Positions 1 to 10,374 of a DNA stretch of 62,373 nucleotides are shown here, piece by piece. Under the pieces are notes generated by a model. The model was not told the DNA's origin. It searched no databases and saw only the letters and a program-made list of their open reading frames with translations. The DNA is from JAKJGA01 sp029554345. Lineage in GTDB: Bacteria > Spirochaetota > UBA4802 > JAFGJZ01. The stretch lies in contig DAOPBR010000011.1 of the NCBI GenBank assembly GCA_035395685.1, positions 1-62,373 on the forward strand, given 5' to 3'. The first letter of the stretch is position 1; each line of letters begins with the position of its first letter. Both the position numbers and the translations under genes were made by a program.

Positions 1-360
1 CTGAAAAATCTTGAGAAGAAAAAGCCTGTAATATTCTGCGGAGATTTGAATGTTGCTCATACTGAGATTGATCTTGCCAATCCGAAATCAAATGTTAAAA
101 ACGCGGGTTTTACCGTTGAAGAAAGAGCCGGTTTTGACAGAATTGTTGAATCCGGTTTTGTTGATACATTCAGGATGTTTGAATCCGGAGGCGGTCATTA
201 TACATGGTGGAGCTATATGGGAAGAGCCAGGGAAAAGAATGTGGGATGGCGTATAGATTACTTTTGTGTGTCAGGTGCTTTTAAAGATAGAGTGAAAAAG
301 TCTTATATTCTGCCTCAGGTCATGGGTTCTGATCACGCCCCTGTCGTCATTGAAATATAA
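1..360 (+). CDS. xth: Exodeoxyribonuclease III, C-terminal part
   Basis: The reading frame is open from base 1, so the gene begins outside the window and only about 119 C-terminal residues are seen. The fragment carries the family's late motifs: GDLNVAHTEIDL (metal/active-site Asp-Asn), YTWWSY, GWRIDYF and the terminal GSDHAPV with the catalytic His. Family knowledge: this Mg-dependent nuclease cleaves at abasic sites and has 3'-5' exonuclease activity in base-excision repair. It ends 4 nt after the SDHAPVVIEI tail typical of full-length proteins, so the C-terminus is complete. A strong hairpin terminator follows at once. Confidence 0.95.
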   Translation: MKNLEKKKPVIFCGDLNVAHTEIDLANPKSNVKNAGFTVEERAGFDRIVESGFVDTFRMFESGGGHYTWWSYMGRAREKNVGWRIDYFCVSGAFKDRVKKSYILPQVMGSDHAPVVIEI

Positions 361-387
361 GAAAGCCGCGGTAATGCCGCGGCTTTC
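361..387. terminator. Bidirectional hairpin between xth and the porin gene
   Basis: A perfect 11-bp stem (GAAAGCCGCGG, 361-371, with its complement 377-387) encloses a 5-nt loop TAATG. It lies exactly between the stop codons of two convergent genes and can serve both strands. The U-tract is short, so strength is uncertain. Confidence 0.8.
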
Positions 388-391
388 ACCG

Positions 392-1582
392 TTACATGTA
401 AATTTGAAAGCTCAAGTCTAATCGTTTTCCGTCTTTGTCTATTGAATCCTTTAAAGGATGCGAATATAGAGTCTTTATTGCTGCATAGTGTGAATTGATA
501 AAAAAGTTAACACCGAAGGCAATGTTTGAAAGAGTTTCGGTTCCTCCGCCGTTCAAGGTGTTTTTTCTGTAAGAAAAGCGCATAACCGGCTGAACCTGCT
601 TGAAGAAGAGCATGCCTGCCTGACCATAGAAAGTTAGAAACTCATCATAAAGAGGTATTATTATTGTTTCATCATCAGATAATCCTTCACCGGGATTGTT
701 TGAACCCATGATTATTCCGCCCTGCATCAACAGGACTGTGGCACTTGACATGTTGACATCTACCGCAACGTCTGCGCCCCAAGCGAAATAGTTTTTGAAT
801 TTTCCGCTGGATGTCGGATAAACTTTATTCTGAAAATCTACTCCGACGCCGAAAGCAAGAACGTTTCTTTTCCCTAAATAATTTTCGCTGTAGAAGTATG
901 ATTCATCTTCTTCGTTTTCAAGAGCATTCCAGCTTATTCGCGCTGAAAGTCTTGGAGAATCAGAATTGTTTCTTCCTTTGGCGTCTTTTGCACTGCGTGA
1001 ATATCCGTCAAAGATTCCGAGTCGGTATTCTAACGAGCGAGTTCCGAAAAGACCGCGGAGCATAACCCCGGCATCGCGTCCGTTATTTGAATAATTGCTC
1101 ATAACGGAAAGATTGGAATCTTCAGTTGCGCAGAGTGTCGTTGCCTGGCTGGCAAGATTGGTGCGTGTAAGCGGAACGGTAAGAAGCCCCGCCATTATCT
1201 GAAAACCTCTGTTTACGGTGAGACGGGCGAAGGCATCCTGTGTAAAAATGTGATTTGCTCCGTCACTGTCATTGTCTGTTTTGCTTTTATCGGAGCTGTT
1301 GCCGGCTTTCAGGTCGTCTGTCTGAAAGAAAAAATCGACCTTCGGTGCAACCTGTCCGTTGAGTATAATGCGTGATCTTCTTATCTGAAAATCGTAGGAA
1401 TTCTCTGAATCGAGTTTTCCGTAATTAAAATTTGTCTGAAGAAAATAATGAAGCTGAATCCATCTGTCAGGCCCCAGAGTAAGTCTCGCCTTGGAAACAT
1501 CCTCTTCCGGAATCTGGTTTGAATATGAATAACTGCTGAAAAATATACTCATCAGAGCAGTAAGCGCTAAAAGATATCTCAT
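392..1582 (-). CDS. Outer-membrane porin, phosphate-selective porin O/P-like
   Basis: This 396-residue protein has a cleavable signal peptide (MRYLLALTALMSIFFSSYSYS). The mature part alternates polar and hydrophobic residues and ends in an aromatic-rich strand (LSFQIYM), as expected of an outer-membrane beta barrel. The segments RRSRIILNGQVAPKVDFFFQ and ARLTVNRGFQIMAGLLTVPL resemble the family represented by OprP/OprO (PF07396). The likely role is passive uptake of anions or small solutes. The real substrate cannot be read from sequence. It is transcribed alone, convergent with xth. Its presence is the best evidence in the window for a diderm envelope. Confidence 0.72.
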   Translation of the reverse strand: MRYLLALTALMSIFFSSYSYSNQIPEEDVSKARLTLGPDRWIQLHYFLQTNFNYGKLDSENSYDFQIRRSRIILNGQVAPKVDFFFQTDDLKAGNSSDKSKTDNDSDGANHIFTQDAFARLTVNRGFQIMAGLLTVPLTRTNLASQATTLCATEDSNLSVMSNYSNNGRDAGVMLRGLFGTRSLEYRLGIFDGYSRSAKDAKGRNNSDSPRLSARISWNALENEEDESYFYSENYLGKRNVLAFGVGVDFQNKVYPTSSGKFKNYFAWGADVAVDVNMSSATVLLMQGGIIMGSNNPGEGLSDDETIIIPLYDEFLTFYGQAGMLFFKQVQPVMRFSYRKNTLNGGGTETLSNIAFGVNFFINSHYAAIKTLYSHPLKDSIDKDGKRLDLSFQIYM

Positions 1583-1717
1583 CTAATGCCCCCTTGTGAA
1601 TTTAACGAATTGTTTGAGAATGAACTTATTTTGGCAACTAAAAATTTTAACTCTTATAAAGACTTCTCTTGACAATGGATAAAATGCGGTAAAAGTGAGC
1701 AAAATCGGAAGGATAAA

Positions 1718-2539
1718 ATGAAAGGACCAATAGGTGTTTTTGATTCGGGTTTCGGCGGACTTACCATTCTTCGTGAATTTCTTAAAACAATGCCGGAATA
1801 TGATTTTGTTTATATCGGAGATAACGCGCGCGCTCCTTACGGAAACCGGTCTTTTGAAATGATTTATTCATATACGCGAGAATCAGTTATGCGCCTGTTT
1901 GAGATGAATTCGCCTCTTGTGATTCTTGCATGCAATACCGCAAGTGCAAGAGCTTTAAGAAATATTCAGCAGATTGATCTTCCTCAAATCGGCGGAAAGA
2001 AAAGAGTTCTGGGCGTCATCCGTCCTACAGCTGAAATGATAGGAAGCGTTACGAAGAGCCGTCATGTGGGCATACTTGCAACGGCCGGAACTGTTATGTC
2101 AAATTCGTATCCGGTAGAAATTAATAAAATATTTCCGGATATCACCGTTACCCAGCAGGCCTGTCCTATTCTTGTTCCTCTTGCCGAGAATGATGAGATT
2201 GACAATCCCGGGTGTGACTATTTTGTTAAAAAATATATCGATGAGCTTATATCAAAGGATACATTGATCGACACCGTTCTTCTCGGATGCACTCATTATC
2301 CTGTTATGATAGAATCATTCAAAAGATTTATTCCGGAACATATAAAAATTGTTCAGCAGGACAGCATAGTTGCGGCTTCATTGAAAGATTATCTCTCCCG
2401 CCACGGCGAAATCGATGAAAAATGCTCAAAGAATTCTGCGGTGCGTTTTTTTACAACGGATTCCATAGATAATTTCAGTTCAAGAGGCAGAATTTTTCTC
2501 GGCAAAGAATTCTCTGCCGAGAAAATAATAATCAGTTAA
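1718..2539 (+). CDS. murI: Glutamate racemase
   Basis: The 273-residue protein shows the Asp/Glu racemase pattern: N-terminal GVFDSGFGGLT, the first catalytic Cys in ACNTASA (about residue 70) and the second in LGCTHYP (about residue 187). It interconverts L- and D-glutamate to supply D-Glu for peptidoglycan. The ATG is preceded by a GGAAGGA ribosome-binding site. Length is normal for the family. Its stop codon overlaps the stop of the convergent chemoreceptor gene by 4 nt (TTAA shared), leaving no room for a terminator between them. Confidence 0.95.
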   Translation: MKGPIGVFDSGFGGLTILREFLKTMPEYDFVYIGDNARAPYGNRSFEMIYSYTRESVMRLFEMNSPLVILACNTASARALRNIQQIDLPQIGGKKRVLGVIRPTAEMIGSVTKSRHVGILATAGTVMSNSYPVEINKIFPDITVTQQACPILVPLAENDEIDNPGCDYFVKKYIDELISKDTLIDTVLLGCTHYPVMIESFKRFIPEHIKIVQQDSIVAASLKDYLSRHGEIDEKCSKNSAVRFFTTDSIDNFSSRGRIFLGKEFSAEKIIIS

Positions 2540-5085
2540 AATTTAAAGAACTGAATTGTTTCTTTCAGTTTCTCTGCTAGTGTTGCAACATTTTCCGCAG
2601 AACCGGCAATCTCTTCGGCTCCTCCGGCATTCTGCTGGGTCAGCTCGTTGATGTTTGTAATTGATTTTACAATTTCACCGACCGCATTTTTCTGTTCTGA
2701 CGTCGAAATCTTCATTTCGTCGGTTCTGTTTTTCATTGTTCGCGCTTCGTCATTGACAATTTTGTTGGTTTCGAGCTGTTTTTTCATCGTCTCTTCGAGA
2801 GCTGTTATAGTCGCGCTTATCGTCTGAATGTTTGAAATGATCGTGCTTATTGTGCTGACGGTGTTTTCTGCCGCCTGCATTCCTTTTGTGATTTCTGAAT
2901 TAGTACTTACTATAAAATTGTCAATCTGCTTGATGCTTGTCGCTGTCTGATCGGCGAGTTTGCTGACCTCATCCGCTACAACCGCGAAACCTTTGCCCGC
3001 GTCGCCGGCCCTCGCAGCTTCGATTGCCGCGTTCAAAGAAAGAAGATTTATCTGTTCGGATATGTCGCTGATAATATTTACAATTCCGGTCATTTCTTTT
3101 GAGCTTGCCGTAATCTGAGACATGCTCTTGTTGAGGTTTCCGATTGTTATTTCGCCTTCTTTTGCATTTGATGAAATTCTGTCCGTTGTTGTAACAGCAA
3201 CTTCCAGCTTTTCGCTCATCAGATTAATTGCATCGGAGAGAATCGTCATTCTCTGAGTGAGTTCTTCGATTGTCTTGAACTGTTCTTCCGCGCTTGTTGC
3301 GACGCTGTCAACTCCGGCGCTCATCTGTTCGGTTGTTGCGGTAACTTCTTCTGCGGTTGCCGCCTGATTCTGGGAAATGTCGGAAAAAGCTCCTGCAGTT
3401 ATCGACATTTCGTGAGAGCTTGCCGCGAGTTCGCCTGAAATACCCTGAATATTTCTGATTATTCTTTTGAGATTTTCGGAGAAAATGATCATTTTATAGG
3501 AGAGTTCTCCGATTTCATCGTCAGTGTGCGCGACTATTTTTCTTGAAAGATCTCCCTTTGATATACCGTCAATGACGAGATCGTAATCTGAAAGCGGGCG
3601 CATTTTTTTATTTATAAGCCATGACACGAAAAAAGCAGCCGATATAAGTCCGATTGCCGCAAAAATCAGAATATAAATAGCGTATTCCACGACAGATTCT
3701 TCAATATCGTCGATATCAAGAACTGTTATGGTGAACATGTTGTACTTAATGTTTTTAGCGGCTATCATGAGATTTGCGCGTTCATTGAAAAAGTATTTAA
3801 TAGGTTTCAGGATTTCGCCTTCGATAATTTTTTTAGCGAAATCGGCGTCCTTCATGTCTTTGAGTATCATTGATTGGTCAGGATGTGAGACTATTGTTAA
3901 TGATGAATCAAGAAGAGCAGAGTAGCCGTTACGGCCGACTATAGCTGCTGAATAAATTTTTTCATAAAAAGACTGTGCTTTAATAAGAAATCCGATATTT
4001 GCTATGGTTTTTCCGTTTTGAACGAAAGGACAGGTGAAAAGCAGAACATTTTGCCCGGTAAGACTGCATTCGAATACTCCGCTAAGATGACGCTTGTTTC
4101 CGTTGGAATCCGATGAATAATTCTGAGAGAATGCTTTTTTGAGACCGAGATATTGGTTTTCTCCGTATAGATTTTTTCCTGTAAGAGAAAGATTTGTCGA
4201 AGCGTAAACTTCAAGATAATCGTCCGGTGAAAGAATCATGATTTCATCATAGATACCGTATTTTTTCTTATAGTCCTTCATTGTAGCGATAATGTCGCCG
4301 TATTTTTTTGAGGAGATTGATATTGCTGAACTTTCTTTTTCTGTGATTAAATCGGCGTCATCACCGACTTTATCGATAAAAGATTCAAGTTGTTTGTCGA
4401 CAAGAATCGAAATGGTTTTCATTTGTTCGGTATAAGAATTTTCAATTGATTTGTACTGAATATTGAAAACGGCAAGTGATATAATCAGAATCAATAATGA
4501 TATAGCGCCTATTGAAAGAAAAGACAGCACGTGTGAAATGCGGGTTTTGTTTATGTTGAATTCGGGATCCAGTTTCGAGAAAATGCCTTCATTGACAAAA
4601 GGGTCAATCAGTTTTTCGGTGACGATATAATAGACTATTGTTGTTGCGATTGTATTGAAGATCATCACTGAATAGCAGTTGACCTGCTGGAGAAGTGTGG
4701 CGTTGGCGCTTTTTTGCAGATAAATGATTACAACCGGTGCCAGAATGAGCCATCTTACCATTCCGCTTATTGCGTGGCGCTTCGGAAGTGAAAACGCGCA
4801 TTTGCGCGCTTTGAGATATTCGTCATCGGATATTTCTTCGCCTAGTTTTAATTTTGTATAGTAAGTGACAAGAGGTTTGAGTATTTTGCGGTTCGAAAAG
4901 ACTGCAATCGTCAGAGCTGTAAAAGAAATGCCTGCAACGACGCCGAGAAAAGGCGCATAATTCCGGAGGCCGGTGATTTTAATGAAAATATATGCCGATA
5001 CCGGAATCAGTATGAAATATGGAACACCCTGAGTAAAAAGTAAAAATTTTAAATAGAGTTTCCCGATTTTTTTTTGTGTCACCAC
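2536..5085 (-). CDS. Methyl-accepting chemotaxis protein with multi-pass N-terminus and Cache-like sensor
   Basis: 849 residues. The N-terminal ~210 residues contain about five hydrophobic helices, more than the usual one. A periplasmic region (about 210-455) contains YSALLDSSLTIVSHPDQ, typical of double-Cache domains. A further membrane helix (about 458-480) is followed by HAMP and a long signalling coiled coil. The hairpin tip is canonical (EQINLLSLNAAIEAARAGDAGKGFAVVA), the region that contacts CheA/CheW. It should be a transmembrane chemoreceptor for a small ligand. The extra N-terminal membrane bundle is unusual and could sense the membrane or only anchor the protein. The gene stands alone, convergent with murI. 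Confidence 0.9.
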   Translation of the reverse strand: MVTQKKIGKLYLKFLLFTQGVPYFILIPVSAYIFIKITGLRNYAPFLGVVAGISFTALTIAVFSNRKILKPLVTYYTKLKLGEEISDDEYLKARKCAFSLPKRHAISGMVRWLILAPVVIIYLQKSANATLLQQVNCYSVMIFNTIATTIVYYIVTEKLIDPFVNEGIFSKLDPEFNINKTRISHVLSFLSIGAISLLILIISLAVFNIQYKSIENSYTEQMKTISILVDKQLESFIDKVGDDADLITEKESSAISISSKKYGDIIATMKDYKKKYGIYDEIMILSPDDYLEVYASTNLSLTGKNLYGENQYLGLKKAFSQNYSSDSNGNKRHLSGVFECSLTGQNVLLFTCPFVQNGKTIANIGFLIKAQSFYEKIYSAAIVGRNGYSALLDSSLTIVSHPDQSMILKDMKDADFAKKIIEGEILKPIKYFFNERANLMIAAKNIKYNMFTITVLDIDDIEESVVEYAIYILIFAAIGLISAAFFVSWLINKKMRPLSDYDLVIDGISKGDLSRKIVAHTDDEIGELSYKMIIFSENLKRIIRNIQGISGELAASSHEMSITAGAFSDISQNQAATAEEVTATTEQMSAGVDSVATSAEEQFKTIEELTQRMTILSDAINLMSEKLEVAVTTTDRISSNAKEGEITIGNLNKSMSQITASSKEMTGIVNIISDISEQINLLSLNAAIEAARAGDAGKGFAVVADEVSKLADQTATSIKQIDNFIVSTNSEITKGMQAAENTVSTISTIISNIQTISATITALEETMKKQLETNKIVNDEARTMKNRTDEMKISTSEQKNAVGEIVKSITNINELTQQNAGGAEEIAGSAENVATLAEKLKETIQFFKF

Positions 5086-5318
5086 TTTCTGCCTCCGAAG
5101 AACAATTCATCCGCGAAAATAAAGCGATATAGCGGCTTAACATCCTGTTCTTAACAAATAGGTGTTCTGTTTATTTTTATTGATATATTGCCAACGATAC
5201 CTCAACTAAATCAGAAATCAAGTCATAAATTAAAATACGGCGTTTTTTTTAAACATAACGAGCGGAATGGTTGACTTTGGTTCAACACGTATGATTATTT
5301 ATACAATATGGAGGATAT

Positions 5319-5684
5319 ATGGTAAGATTCAAATACAGATTCATAAATTTTGTTCTGACGTGCATTGTTATTTTAGCTGCTGATCTTTTAATAGTTTTAA
5401 TCAATAAGAAAGTAATGTCGCTTGGAAAACTCGGAGACCGCCGCCTTATAGTTTTGGCTGGAATGATTTTCGTTCTCGCGATATTCTATTTTGTGGTTAA
5501 ATGGGTCAGCCGTTTTTCAGAGTGGTTCGCCGAAAAATTTGTTCATGTTACAAGAGTTTATCTGGGAAGAGTTCTGGGTCTTTATATTTCTGTAGCAGTG
5601 CTTCTTCTTCTGATATTCGCGGGTTACTATTATGCGTGGTTTGATGTAAATCTTTTCGTAAATCCCGGGCTGTTGTTGAAATAA
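5319..5684 (+). CDS. Small three-helix membrane protein, unknown function
   Basis: 121 residues with three predicted membrane helices: about 10-28 (FVLTCIVILAADLLIVLI), 42-60 and 88-110, separated by basic loops. A strong GGAGGA site lies 6 nt before the ATG, so the gene is very likely translated. I recognise no family motif. It lies between the chemoreceptor (divergent) and the GH12 remnant, which starts after a second GGAGG sequence. The two may once have been cotranscribed, but nothing links their functions. A possible TTGACT -35 box lies at 5271, without a convincing -10. Confidence 0.6.
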   Translation: MVRFKYRFINFVLTCIVILAADLLIVLINKKVMSLGKLGDRRLIVLAGMIFVLAIFYFVVKWVSRFSEWFAEKFVHVTRVYLGRVLGLYISVAVLLLLIFAGYYYAWFDVNLFVNPGLLLK

Positions 5685-5714
5685 TATATTATAAAATCCG
5701 GAGGTGAAATTTGA

Positions 5715-6020
5715 GATTCGTGGTCATGGGCAAAAAACCGCGGCACTCTCGTTTCGGGCGGCGTAACCTATGATGTTTATGAAAAAAAGGTTCATGGTGA
5801 CGATTCCGGAGCTCATGCGAATAAGTGGTCGTATACCGCGTTTGTCGCGCGCACTGAAGTTTTGAAGGGTGTTTTTAACATCGATGAGTTCTTCAGTTTT
5901 ATGATAAAAAACAATATGATGAAAGCGGATAACGATATCACCAATATTGATATCGGAAATGAAATCTGGTATGGAAAGGGAACTGTAAAAATGCGGAAGT
6001 ATGAGATTTTAGTTAATTAA
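5715..6020 (+). pseudogene. Glycosyl hydrolase family 12 (endoglucanase) remnant, 5' truncated
   Basis: Open frame of ~101 codons with no usable start and an in-frame TGA just upstream (5712-5714). The translation matches the C-terminal half of GH12 cellulases: WAKNRGTLVSGGVTYDVYE, then WSYTAFVAR, GVFNIDEFFSFMIKNN, and NIDIGNEIWYGKGTVKMRKY. The last contains the Glu corresponding to the family's acid/base. The region for the nucleophile (a Glu-Ile-Met-hydrophobic-Trp motif in GH12) is disrupted: its pieces lie in different frames between 5711 and 5730. A GGAGG plus TTG just upstream gives only a 20-codon product. I read it as a decayed gene; a sequencing indel is the alternative. Confidence 0.65.
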
Positions 6021-6040
6021 AGGGCGCCGCTGCGCGGGGC

Positions 6041-6571
6041 TTATCTCGCGAATATTGTCAGAAGAGTAATAACTGTTGCGATTATTGTGAAGCCTGCGCT
6101 TGTCATCCACATCATCATGGTGAATTTCTTGTTCACATCATCGAAACGCTTGTCAACTTGCTCAAAGCGGTTATCCATGTTTTTCTGCATCATTTCAAAA
6201 CGTGTGTCCATGCTTTTCTGTATCATTTCAAAACGCTTGTTTACGTCATCAAAGCGCTTATCGACTGCAGCAAAACGTTCATCCATCTGTTTCTGCATTG
6301 ACTCAAATCGAGAGTCCGTCTGCTTCTGCATCAATTCAAAGTGCTTGTCCATCTGTGCAAAACCGGACTGCATCGTTTCGTTCTGTTTCAGAATTATTTC
6401 GCGCTGGCTTCGAAGTTCTTCTTCTATGCGGGTCATCCGTTCGATGAGCTGAATGTCGTACGGGCGCAGTTGGACTACATTGCTTTTCGCGCCGAAGCGG
6501 TCGAAGTTTGATTCGATATACGAACCTATCTGTTCAAGCTGTTCTTTCGTAAATTCCATAACGACACTCAT
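6041..6571 (-). CDS. Heptad-repeat coiled-coil protein with C-terminal membrane anchor, paralogue 1
   Basis: 176 residues from the ATG chosen at 6571, which has AGGTGG 4-5 nt upstream. The longer open frame to 6610 begins inside the promoter -35 box. The conserved N-terminus (MEFTKEQLEQIGSYIESNFD...) is followed by IQLIERMTRIEEELRSQRE, a run of heptads ending in RF (DKRFDDVNKRF type), and one C-terminal membrane helix (MMWMTSAGFTIIATVITLL). The architecture recalls Bdr-type and DUF1640-like proteins of unknown function. Two near-identical paralogues lie at 12235 and 17208. The heptads here are less regular than in paralogue 2. Function unknown; a membrane-anchored oligomer is inferred. Confidence 0.8.
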   Translation of the reverse strand: MSVVMEFTKEQLEQIGSYIESNFDRFGAKSNVVQLRPYDIQLIERMTRIEEELRSQREIILKQNETMQSGFAQMDKHFELMQKQTDSRFESMQKQMDERFAAVDKRFDDVNKRFEMIQKSMDTRFEMMQKNMDNRFEQVDKRFDDVNKKFTMMMWMTSAGFTIIATVITLLTIFAR

Positions 6572-6581
6572 TTTCCACCTC

Positions 6582-6610
6582 AAAATATTGCGAATTTTGT
6601 CTTGTGTCAA
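6582..6610 (-). promoter_or_regulatory. Promoter of coiled-coil paralogue 1
   Basis: On the minus strand TTGACA (6610-6605) and TATTTT (6587-6582) are separated by 17 nt. The same arrangement is conserved before both paralogues. Only 10 nt separate the -10 box from the ATG, so the transcript would start within or after the GAGGTGG sequence and have a leader of a few nucleotides. Confidence 0.75.
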
Positions 6611-6782
6611 GATTTTATCTAATGATATATACGGATTTCAGCCTCGCTTTTTTCAAAAAACTTACAAAAAGTGTATAAAAAATGCTGGAATTTGTGTAAG
6701 TTTTTGTTCGGAATGAACACTACATATTGAGTATTTTATGAAATTGAATTTCGCGCGCGTGATTGATTTAGATAGAGGTAAA

Positions 6783-9700
6783 ATGAAAAGGGCTAAGAGT
6801 GTATTTTTAATTTTGCCGGTGATTTGTCTTATTTTTGCCGCGTGCGGCGGAAGCGCAATCGGCGACGCTTAGCAGTTTGAGCCGAATGAACCTCCCGTGA
6901 TTCTTTCGATAAAGGCGGTTAATTTTGACGGAAGCGAAATATCCCAGCTCGACATCGAGCCTTATAAGCAATTCAAGCTCATCGTTGAAGCGGTTGACCC
7001 GGATAACAATCCTCTTGAATATAAATTCGATTCTGAATCAGGTACGTTTGCCGGAATTGTGAAAAATTCTGCCGGATGCACAGCTGTTTTTAAAACAGGA
7101 AGCGTCAAGGGCGGACAGAATATTGATCTTTGGGCAGGCATATCTGACGGAAAGGGCGCAATAATCCGCCAGTCGTATAATCTCGGCACTGGAAAAACCG
7201 GTCCCGCGATAAGTGCGATTTTTAATAAGACGATATTCAAACCTAATGAGTCGATAAAGCTTTCTGTTACAGCAAACTGCTCTGGATTTTTTCAGCTTAA
7301 CTGCGATGGAAACGATAATTTTGATTTTGAAAAGGACATGTACCGTTATTCGTACAGTCCGAACAAGACGACTGATTTTATATTAGGCGGACCTGAATTT
7401 GCTTCATACGCGGACATTCAGCTTAAACCGAGAGCTGATGGAATATACGGCAATACGCCAAACTATAACATAGTTCTTGTTTTCCGCGACGGATTATTGC
7501 AGACCAGCAAATTTACTCAGAATATATGCGTGGACGGGACTCCTCCTGAAGTTATAAAAGACGGTTTTTCGCCTACCGGAACAGACATCAGCACTAATCC
7601 GGCAGTAACCGTGACTTTTGATGAGGAGATCGGATACGCGGACAGCTCATGCCTAAAGCTTTTGCCTGATGACGGAAAAGTGAAGCTTGTGAGTATTGAT
7701 GGAAAAGTGGTTCGATTCGCTGTCAGCGGACTAAAAACTTCGACACCGTACACTGCAACTGTAAGCGGAATAAAGGACATCGCCGGGAACTTGATGGAAG
7801 ACAGTGTACCTTATTCATTTACGACTATCAGCGGCAATCTTCAAATTATGGACACAGAAGAAAAAACAAAGTTTGCGGCATACCGCGGCTTCGAGGAATC
7901 TTCTGTAAATTTAAAAGCGTCTTTTAAAGGAAACGATATTGATATTGACCAAGTGGCATTATCTGTAGAGCCATCGTCAAACGGTGTCAGTGTCGATGGC
8001 ATGGGTAAAGTAACAATAAATCCACGTGATTTAACGAATGAAAATGATGTAACAGTAAAGATTAAGGCTTATCAGTCATCAACTGAAGAAACAGCTTATT
8101 ATACTATAACTGTCGAACCATGGTATCCGATATATTCTGAAACACGCTATACTGATCTGGAGATTATTACTAATAATCTAAACGGCAGATTTAGGCTGAT
8201 GGAAGATATTAAAATTAAAATTAATGCTAATGGCGGTGATATCATTCCTACTATAGGTTCGTCTGATAAGCTGTTCACCGGGATATTTGATGGTGGTGAT
8301 AAAACCTTGTCGAGTTTTAAAATAACAGCATCCGAGGAATTCGCGGGTTTATTTGCCGCCAATGCAGGCACGATAAAGAATCTTAAAGTCGATAATGCTT
8401 CGTTTGATAAAGATAATATCGATTATGTCGGAATAATATGCGGTCATAATGACGGTAATGGCAAAATAATAAACTGTCATGTTAAGAATTCTACTATAAA
8501 TGCAAAAGTCCGTGTTGGTGGAATAACCGGATCTAATAATGGAGAGATTGACAGTTGTACTGTTACAGGCGGATCAATCACTGCGGAAAGTATAGTCGGC
8601 GGAATTGTCGGATATAATTTTGGAACAGTAAAGAATGCAATAACTACTTCCTTCTCTGATACCGAGGTTTCTGGAAGTGATCAGGTTGGCGGATTCGTAG
8701 GCAATTGGTCAAACGGCGAGATCGCTTCAGGCTGTTATTCCAAAGGAGAAGTCAGCGGAATAAATAATGTAGGCGGATTCGCGGGCTTAATACAAAATGA
8801 TGAAGAAATAAGCGGATTGTATTCAACATCTAACGTAACTGGAATAAATTCCGGAAGTAATATCGGCGGATTTGCCGGCAGAGCGGTTATGAGTAAAAGG
8901 ATGATAATCTGTCATTCGACAGGAACAGTCAATGCCGAACAATCCGATAATGTCGGCGGACTGATCGGTTCAGTCAAAAATTTTACTTTTGCTACAAGTT
9001 TAGGAAAATGCTACCATGAAACTGGTTCCGTAAGCGGAAAGACTAATGTAGGCGGATTGATCGGAAAATCTGAGGGAATAGAGCTATACAGCGGTTCTGG
9101 AAACGGAGATGAAACTTTTGCTGAATGTGATGTTACCGGTGAAGAAAATGTCGGCGGTCTGATAGGAGACTTTAACGGGAATACGAATCTTCGGGTTCTT
9201 GGCGAAGGAACGAATCAGGTTTATTCAAAGGGTACGGTAAAAGGAATTAAAAATGTCGGTGGTTTGATAGGTAATGCATTTAATAACCCCCGGATAATAA
9301 ATTGTTATTCTGAAAGCGATGTATTATTGAAGGATGCAGCTTCCTCCGGTTCGCAGAATTTCGGAGGTCTTATTGGTCAAGTATCTGCTAATTCTAATCT
9401 ATCAATTGATGAAACTACTTATAGTCGTGTTGAGAATTGTTATTCGGCAGGAAAAGTCGATGCCGGACAATCCAGTAATGTAGGCGGATTGATCGGAAAA
9501 GTTGAAGGCGGGGGAGATTATGAGTCTATACAAATTATAAATTCGGAATATAAACCGGGTGTCTCGGCTGTTGATACACAAGTTACGGGTAATCAATACG
9601 TCGGCGGTTTGATCGGTTATGTTAGTGGAATAAATATTTCTAATGCCGTAAAAGTCACCGATTGCCATGTCAGGCTGAAGAATGATGCAGTCACAGATGT

Positions 9701-10355
9701 AAAAGGTTCTGCTTATGTCGGCGGATTGATTGGGAATGTTAAGTGCGAAAGTAAACCGGATGCCGTAACCATCAGTCTTTGTTCTGCTATTGGAAATATT
9801 GAGGCGACTGAAACTGAAAGTTACGTGGGCGGATTGATCGGAAATTTTGAAGGAAATACTAATAGAGCCGGAAATAATATTTCCCAATGTTTCTCGGAAG
9901 GAACTGTTAAGGCATCATCTATATATGGCGGAGGTCTGATCGGATATGTCAGATACTGTAATATAATCAATTGCTATTCGAAGTCTGAAGTTATTGGCGA
10001 TGGTCAAATTGGAGGACTTGTGGGTAATTTTGATTATTTAAAAATTGAAAATTGTTATGCTGTTGGAACGGTTCCTAAAAATCAATTTTGCGGTGGCCTT
10101 TTGGGTATAATAGGTTCTAATTTACTTAATAATGATATAATTAATTCTTTTAGAATAAGAAATAGTGGAAATCAGCAAAATGGTTTTGGCAATGGTGATT
10201 ATGATTCCAATCAATTGAAAGGAATAGGTCCGTATTCGAATGTTTCTCCACAATGGGACATTTCTTTTCCTAATAGTGGTACTCCTAGAATCTGGCTGCT
10301 TGAAACAAATACAAACGGCGGTTTTCCGTATCTGAGGGAAAATCCTCCGCAATGA
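6783..10355 (+). pseudogene. GLUG-repeat lipoprotein, copy 1, with in-frame amber codon
   Basis: The ATG at 6783 follows GAGGT and starts a lipoprotein signal ending in the lipobox FAACGG. Codon 30 is TAG (6870-6872), after which the same frame stays open to 10355 (1190 residues in total). The paralogue at 12899 reads through this point as DAQEFSPN, confirming the frame. After the stop come a domain with PEVIKDGFSPTGTDISTNPA (bacterial Ig-like, SbsA type), a further Ig-like segment, and about 17 GLUG repeats (VGGLIGN type, residues ~520-1125) predicted to form a beta solenoid. Family role: surface adhesin. The GTG at 6897 would restart translation but without export signal or ribosome site, so the gene is probably broken unless the stop is read through. 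Confidence 0.75.
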
Positions 10356-10374
10356 TGGAGAGAATCCTCTCGTT

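Noticed and set aside
6572..6610. Upstream start of coiled-coil paralogue 1
   Set aside because: The TTG start codon is part of the conserved -35 box TTGACA; the same applies to the upstream TetR start at 25847.
6870..6872. TAG read as a sense codon (pyrrolysine or code change)
   Set aside because: TAG ends several intact genes here (for example at 18575 and 27997), and the nearby GLUG copy 2 and PIN gene have TAA instead, so a common recoding is unlikely.
9402..9887. 161-codon antisense frame inside GLUG copy 1
   Set aside because: It is the shadow of the repetitive GLUG coding sequence.
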